Assembly: GCA_003550325.1 (NCBI GenBank)
Contig: QKWP01000075.1
Span: 63,924-127,923 of the forward strand
DNA: 64,000 nucleotides
Direction: 5' to 3'
Source: Gigaspora rosea
Lineage: Eukaryota > Glomeromycota > Glomeromycetes > Diversisporales > Gigasporaceae
Part shown: one piece after another, positions 58,980 to 64,000 of the stretch
Layout of the letters: each line of letters starts with the position of its first letter
How positions within the stretch are numbered: position 1 is the first letter of the stretch
Position numbers and translations under genes: made by a program
The notes under the pieces: generated by a model
Told to the model about the DNA's origin: nothing
What the model saw: only the letters and a program-made list of their open reading frames with translations
Databases searched by the model: none

Positions 58980-59911
58980 ATCAAGAGTAGTGATGTGCCA
59001 TTTATATGATGTCCAAATTTTTTTAGTGTACAGTACGTACAGTACGTACAGTACGTATAGTACTAATATAGTAAAATTGCTCTAGTGGTTATATTTTAAA
59101 TTTTTTTTTAATATTAGTCTATATTACAATTATTATAATATTTAATTCTATTTTAATAGATAAATATTTAGGTCGTTCGAAGTTAATTATCTTGTTAACA
59201 TCATTTTCCAGGACTCCCAGAAGAAAGGCAAATGAAACGAACATATAAAATTAACAAACTGTAGTAAATCTATTATAAACGAATTGATTTCAAGTTAAAT
59301 TTAGTTCAGAGATTTTAGTCGAGTTGCTAATTAGGTCAGATAAATTTGATTCAATAGCAAAAAAAAAATAAAAAATTAATAAATAAAAAATTATATAATG
59401 CTTTATCCAAGAAAAAGACTTTGTACGTATAGGCAAAATTCTTGTGATCTAGTGATCGGATCTGCATCATTTTAAAGTATGCAGCTAGTAAAATAATACC
59501 CAAATTTTTTTAGCAGTACGTATAGTGCTTATATAAAAGATTAAGATCATATAATAATAAAATTAAATTAGTATCTATATTTTAATTTATTTTAATGTTA
59601 TTCTATATTATAATTAAAGTAATGTTTAAACCTATTTTAATAAGCAAATATTTAATATAGCAAATTAGTAATATACTATGTACATATTTGCTTAATTTTA
59701 TTAAGGCGCTACTTTATATATCTAAAGTAGCTACTTTAGATAGATCGCTACTTTAGATGCAATATGTACAAATTTAATTTATCTAACAAGAAAGCTTTAT
59801 CGGGTGTTGATCAATTAACGAATTTGACTGGTCAATTGGCACATAAATATTTCTATCGACCTCTCTTAATAAATGATCGGCAAAAATTTTAGCGTACAGT
59901 ACGTACAGTAC

Positions 59912-60492
59912 TGTAACTATTAAGGTGGGAGAGCGTATATGTTTTACCAATTTAACTCTAATAGTTACTAGGAGATATGTTTCTGATTTACTCGAATAAA
60001 GGTCTCTTCAGCACTACACTAGCTTACTTCCTTTATTTTCTTTAAGTAAAATCGAAGGAAACTTCTATACTTGTATTTTATTGTATTATATTGGGTTCTA
60101 TTGTATTGGATCGGGGGGGGTTTTTTATTGAAGTCAAATCCATTCGTTTATATACATTTGAATTCATTAGGGGACACGTTAAAGGGTTATTTGGCACGAT
60201 ATAGTGCTGTTTTACACGTTAAGTATTGAGGCAGCTAAGCCTAACACGTTATCGTGTTATCGAGAAGTTTCGTAATTAGCGCCTCTTACCACGTGTACGT
60301 GCTATCACGTTAACGCAGTGAGTTAATTTAATTAAAAGAAGTAAAATCACATGCCGGTCTGCCGGTCAATACAGGTTTGAACAGGAAACTAACTATCTAC
60401 TATGACAATAAATTACTAAATATAGAAAAGAATCTATAACTAAATTAGGAAGAGGTCAGATTTTCACTGTTACAAATTTTTAATTTGTGACA
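59912..60492. repeat. LTR (3' LTR of the minus-strand element)
   Basis: 581 bp, TGTAACTATTAAGG to AATTTGTGACA. Contains clustered short palindromes such as AACACGTTATCGTGTT and CACGTGTACGTGC. Confidence 0.88.
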
Positions 60493-60565
60493 TACTCTAC
60501 CTCTTGGGAAGGGACCCCGAGCAATTCATTAGCAGAGTTCAATAATTCAGTAAATTCTGTTTCCT

Positions 60566-61168
60566 TCACGACTTTGGTTTCTTGAAGTAGAATGGAAAAA
60601 TCTTCATCATACATACGAAATAACATGAATGGGGTGATAGTAGAGGGTTAACGGAGATATTCACTCCGGGGTCGAAGATTCGAATAGGAGACCAGGTGAA
60701 TAAGTATGTAATCCATTGAGTTATTGGGTACGTTCTGCCGTTCCTAACCACAACCTTTTCAATCTGATCTTTAATCAATGCGCAACTATTTTCTAATTTA
60801 TTCATGAGCACAGGCTTTGTACGATTTGTCTGAACATCCATATCCAGGTTTAGGCTTTGGTAGTGATTATCTTTGAAGCCTTGGTGGTCTTTCTTTTCAG
60901 AGCATTCGTTTTCGATAGGGTCCACTTCGAGTGCCATTATTTCTTTCTTTACTGGACTGGCATTATTTCGAGCGCAAAATTTAAGATCATATAGTTCTTT
61001 GAAATCTTTCTCGTCATGGTAACAATTACCAACCATAAACGCTCCAGTGGCACTACCCGTATCATTCGATTCTTTATAATACTCGAATGCTTTATGTTCG
61101 TCTTCTTGAATTCTAAATCCATTTTGAGAACAATATCCAATGCTGTAAATTCCGTCAATATTCCCCAT
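60566..61168 (-). other. Frame with Sel1-like repeats inside the LTR element
   Basis: A 200-residue frame of the retroelement interior. Residues 1-52 (GIYSIGYCSQNGFRIQEDEH, KAFEYYKESND, AFMVGNCYHDE) match the Sel1 repeat pattern, a host adaptor repeat that is extremely numerous in Glomeromycotina. The rest is charged and unrecognised. The likeliest reading is that the element picked up a piece of a host Sel1 gene. Confidence 0.6.
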
Positions 61169-61281
61169 ATCTGCTACTTTCCGAGGATAACCGAAAGCCT
61201 CGATTTCATCTACTAGACTATTTCAGTAAGACTTTTTAACACTAGACAGTCTTTCGACAGGTTTCTTTGTTGTAGGCATTT

Positions 61282-62364
61282 TTACTTCACTAGTTCGGCT
61301 GAATTCATCAAGTTTTCTAACCCAATTCTCACAGGCGCGCTCAAAGCTTCTCCTTCGAGAATTAGTTCAGGTTTATCATCTTGATCGGTTACCTCTATAA
61401 ATTCGTTATCATTTTCTTGATTCATTTCTTTCTTCCAATCTTTAACAATTTCACTTTTCTTTGCTTCAGGTATCCTCGATTTGTCGTCCACAACTTTTTC
61501 AGGTCCCACGGGTACATTGTCTATATTTACTTCCTCCTTCTTATTAAATTTCTCTAATTTTATTTTATTAAGGTCCTCTTTATTATTAACTTTTAGGACG
61601 TAACCAATTTCAGCTTCAAGCCCTTTAGATCCGGACGACCAGCCGTTGACGACTTCAAGGTAATCGTCAATTAAAGCCTCTATATCTATTTCGGCTTCCT
61701 TTTCTTCCAAGTCTTCTTCTTCCGATATTACATTAGAGACGTCTGTTTCCTCTGACAATTCCGGGACATCATACGGTTTAAGAACGGTTGATAGATAAGA
61801 CATTTCCTGATAGACTTCCTGAGTCAGTATTTCAATATTTGACGCTAAGCATATAATTTCTTCTACCTCTGCCGATTCGATAGCATCACTGGTGACTTCA
61901 TTATTTCGTGCACCAGCGATTGAAGTCACATAACGACATCCGGAGGTGTTCTTAATTTCAATCGATCTTTGTTCGTCGATTTCTTCTGTTCCTTTATTGT
62001 TATTAACTTTTATTATATTTTCTATTATTTTTAATGTAAATTCTAGGACTTTTGGAATTTGATTATCATCAATGGGGTCACAAAGACTTTGATCTATTAT
62101 TTCGTTAAACTCCTCAAGCTGTTCCACGGTAAGTCTTTTGAGAAGGGTATTATACTTTTGACCCAAACATTTTACATTCGGACATTCGAGGATGGGATGG
62201 CTTGCTCTTCTACAATGGAAACATAATTTGCTACGGGTAGATCGAGACCTATTTTCTTGTCGTGGATCTTGAAAAAATTGCTGTTGTGGGTACTGGGGAT
62301 GGATAACAGGAGTCGGGCAAGGGGATTCCCAGTATACTTGGTTTTGGTATTGGGAGGTTAGCAC
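61282..62364 (-). other. gag-like frame with CCHC zinc knuckle
   Basis: A 360-residue frame near the 5' side of the retroelement. Cys48, Cys51, His56 and Cys61 form a CX2CX4HX4C knuckle, the nucleic-acid-binding motif of retroelement Gag proteins. The N-terminus is Gln/Pro-rich, and the long remainder is acidic and Glu/Asn/Lys-rich without a protease or polymerase signature. Its 5' side abuts the MITE insertion at 62365. Confidence 0.7.
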
Positions 62365-62618
62365 CAGTGTTTAAAATAGAAATTTTAATTTACCGGTACA
62401 TGCACCTGTTATATAAAAAAATACCGGTTCAAAAAAAAAAACCTGCATTAGTAGAAAATGATCATCAGATCATTGGGGTCACATAGATGCACGCACCGGT
62501 TACTTCAAAAAATTCCGGATCATGCACCGTTTTTTGCACCGGCCCAATTTTAAAATACCGGTATATGAAATATAAAAAATGGTAGATCCGGATTTTTACC
62601 ATGCTATTTTATACACTG
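62365..62618 (+). mobile_element. hAT-type MITE (copy 2) inside the LTR element
   Basis: 254 bp, CAGTGTTTAAAATAG at the left and, from the right end, CAGTGTATAAAATAG. GTTAGCAC is exact at 62357-62364 and 62619-62626. Sister of 25851-26088 in opposite orientation. Confidence 0.9.
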
Positions 62619-62983
62619 GTTAGCACTGGAGGTTGGTGAGTCTCGAATTGACTTGTAGAGGATACAATTTGTAATTGTTGAATAAGTTGGGTAAGTTGAT
62701 AAATCAGGTTGGGCGAAAGGGTAGATAGATTTGGGTCGAACATTATAAAGACTATGGAAACACTACAGGTAAGTATGAGACGACTATGGGATTTTACTCT
62801 ATATTATTCGACATGAAATTCTAAAAACAACGGGATAACAACGGGATTTACTAAACTATGACTTTAATATGGTATACTAAAAATAAACTACAAAACAACT
62901 AGGGATATTAAGGGAAAATCTACGAGATATTAAAATTATAGGATCACTACAAACTCTGTGTGATCCACACAATCGGCACCAAA

Positions 62984-63571
62984 TGTAACTATTAAGGTGG
63001 GAGAGCGTATACGTTTTACCAATTTAACTCTAATAGTTACTAGGAGATATGTTTCTGATTTACTCGAATAAAGGTCTCTTCAGCACTACACTAGCTTACT
63101 TCCTTTATTTTCTTTAAGTAAAATCGAAGGAAACTTCTATACTTGTATTTTATTGTATTGTATTGGGTTCTATTGTATTGGATCGGGGGGGGGTTTTTAT
63201 TGAAGTCAAATTCATTCGTTTATATACATTTGAATTAATTAGGGGACACGTTAAAGGGTTCTTTGGCACGATATAGCTGTATAGTGCTGTTTTACACGTT
63301 AAGTGTTGAGGCAGCTAAGCCTAACACGTTATCGTGTTATCGAGAAGTTTCGTAATCAGCGCCTCTTACCACGTGTACGTGCTATCACGTTAACGCAGTG
63401 AGTTAATTTAATTAAAAGAAGTAAAATCACATGCCAGTCTGCCGGTCAATACAGGTTTGAACGGGAAACTAACTATCTACTATGACAATAAATTACTAAA
63501 TATAGAAAAAGAATCTATAACTAAATTAGGAAGAGGTCGGATTTTCACTGTCAAATTTTTAATTTGTGACA
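62984..63571. repeat. LTR (5' LTR of the minus-strand element)
   Basis: 588 bp partner of 59912-60492; differs by about a dozen substitutions and a few small indels. The promoter of the element would be expected here, reading to the left. Confidence 0.88.
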
Positions 63572-63624
63572 GTACTACAGTACAGTACGTATAGTACTGT
63601 ACGTGGCACATCACTAATCAAGAG

Positions 63625-64000
63625 ACTTATTTAAATTAAACTGAGCTCCTTAAATCGTACTAAATAAATTGAATAAACGTTAAATTAATCAAAATTAATT
63701 ACCCTTTTTGAGAAAAAGAAAAAAAAGTAGAAACGAATAGTAAATATATGATATACTATTTATAATCAACATCTTACATCGAATTTAACATTTCGTATGT
63801 ATTCAAGGCTTTAGCTAAAAATTTATTAAAGCATTTCTCTTCGTTTTATAACTCACACTAATTAATTGTTCATTTTTACATATTCATTATTGTAGCCAAT
63901 CTCAATAGAATTAATAATTAACATTATTGTACTACTCTCAAGATTCACTAAACACCGGGTTTATTCCTAAAATCGGATGTATTTCTTGATTATAGCTAAA
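63625..64000. other. AT-rich right edge of the window
   Basis: No gene or repeat end recognised. Confidence 0.4.

Larger units (their letters stand above)
59912..63571 (-). mobile_element. LTR retroelement, non-autonomous, with paired LTRs
   Basis: Fossil-type LTR element in minus orientation. LTRs: 59912-60492 and 62984-63571, TG...CA ends, about 97-98 percent alike by eye, hence fairly young. A GTAC duplication flanks it (59908-59911 and 63572-63575). A primer-binding-type site TGGTGCCGATT lies next to the 5' LTR at 62981-62971, and a weak purine tract lies next to the other. The interior (60493-62983) has a gag-like frame with a CCHC knuckle and a second frame with a Sel1-like part; no reverse transcriptase or integrase is visible. 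The ends look whole; the interior is incomplete and carries a MITE, with a few breaks in its frames. Confidence 0.85.
58988..63616. mobile_element. hAT-type non-autonomous element, split by an LTR retroelement
   Basis: TAGTGATGTGCC at the left and GGCACATCACTA at the right, with ATCAAGAG exact at 58980-58987 and 63617-63624. Without the 3.66-kb retroelement it is about 0.96 kb. It contains GTACAGTACGTAC runs and an internal partial duplication (about 59010-59170 against 59495-59660, both from CCAAATTTTTTTAG). No transposase is present. Confidence 0.85.

Overview
The window looks like a gene-poor, very AT-rich stretch of a fungal nuclear genome, most probably an arbuscular mycorrhizal fungus of the Glomeromycotina (Rhizophagus-like). 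The reasons are small spliced genes with GT-AG introns, and fragments of families known to be greatly expanded in those fungi: F-box/leucine-rich-repeat proteins, tyrosine-kinase-like protein kinases, Sel1 repeats, and a secreted trypsin-fold protease with an N-terminal pro-region. This assignment is inference from sequence style and family memory; no search was run.

Only two host genes look intact: a secreted S1 serine protease (28501-29778, +) and a ten-exon major facilitator superfamily transporter (42158-44616, +). Host genes in decay are an F-box/LRR gene (9686-11486, -), the F-box stub of a duplicated copy (8023-8126, -) and a protein kinase whose two halves lie at 30352-30632 and 40421-40710 (-). 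The kinase was cut in two by a 9.8-kb DNA transposon (30633-40420) with 24-bp perfect terminal inverted repeats. That element carries a divergent gene pair: a DDE-type, CACTA/Plavaka-like transposase on + and a low-complexity accessory protein on -.

The rest is layered repeats. 0-8 kb: a TA-flanked MITE, a 17-bp minisatellite, two 1.3-kb Helitron-like copies side by side and an 802-bp foldback element with 11-bp target duplications. 12-19 kb: a MITE with an 8-bp duplication, a 710-bp tRNA-derived SINE with a 17-bp duplication, a three-copy ~0.8-kb tandem repeat and a diverged ~105-bp satellite. 21.7-24.1 kb: a second Helitron-like region holding a 903-base assembly gap. 25-26.6 kb: two solo LTRs, one with a hAT-type MITE inside its first bases. 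41-42 kb: another solo LTR. 44.8-51 kb: many small inverted-repeat elements. 55-57 kb: a hAT-type MITE, direct repeats and an exon-like fragment. 58.98-63.62 kb: a three-level nest, with a hAT-type element interrupted by an LTR retroelement that is itself interrupted by a MITE.

Both intact genes are single-copy here and sit between repeat clusters; I see no operon-like organisation. Most mobile elements could be delimited because their target-site duplications are still readable, so their order of insertion can be worked out.
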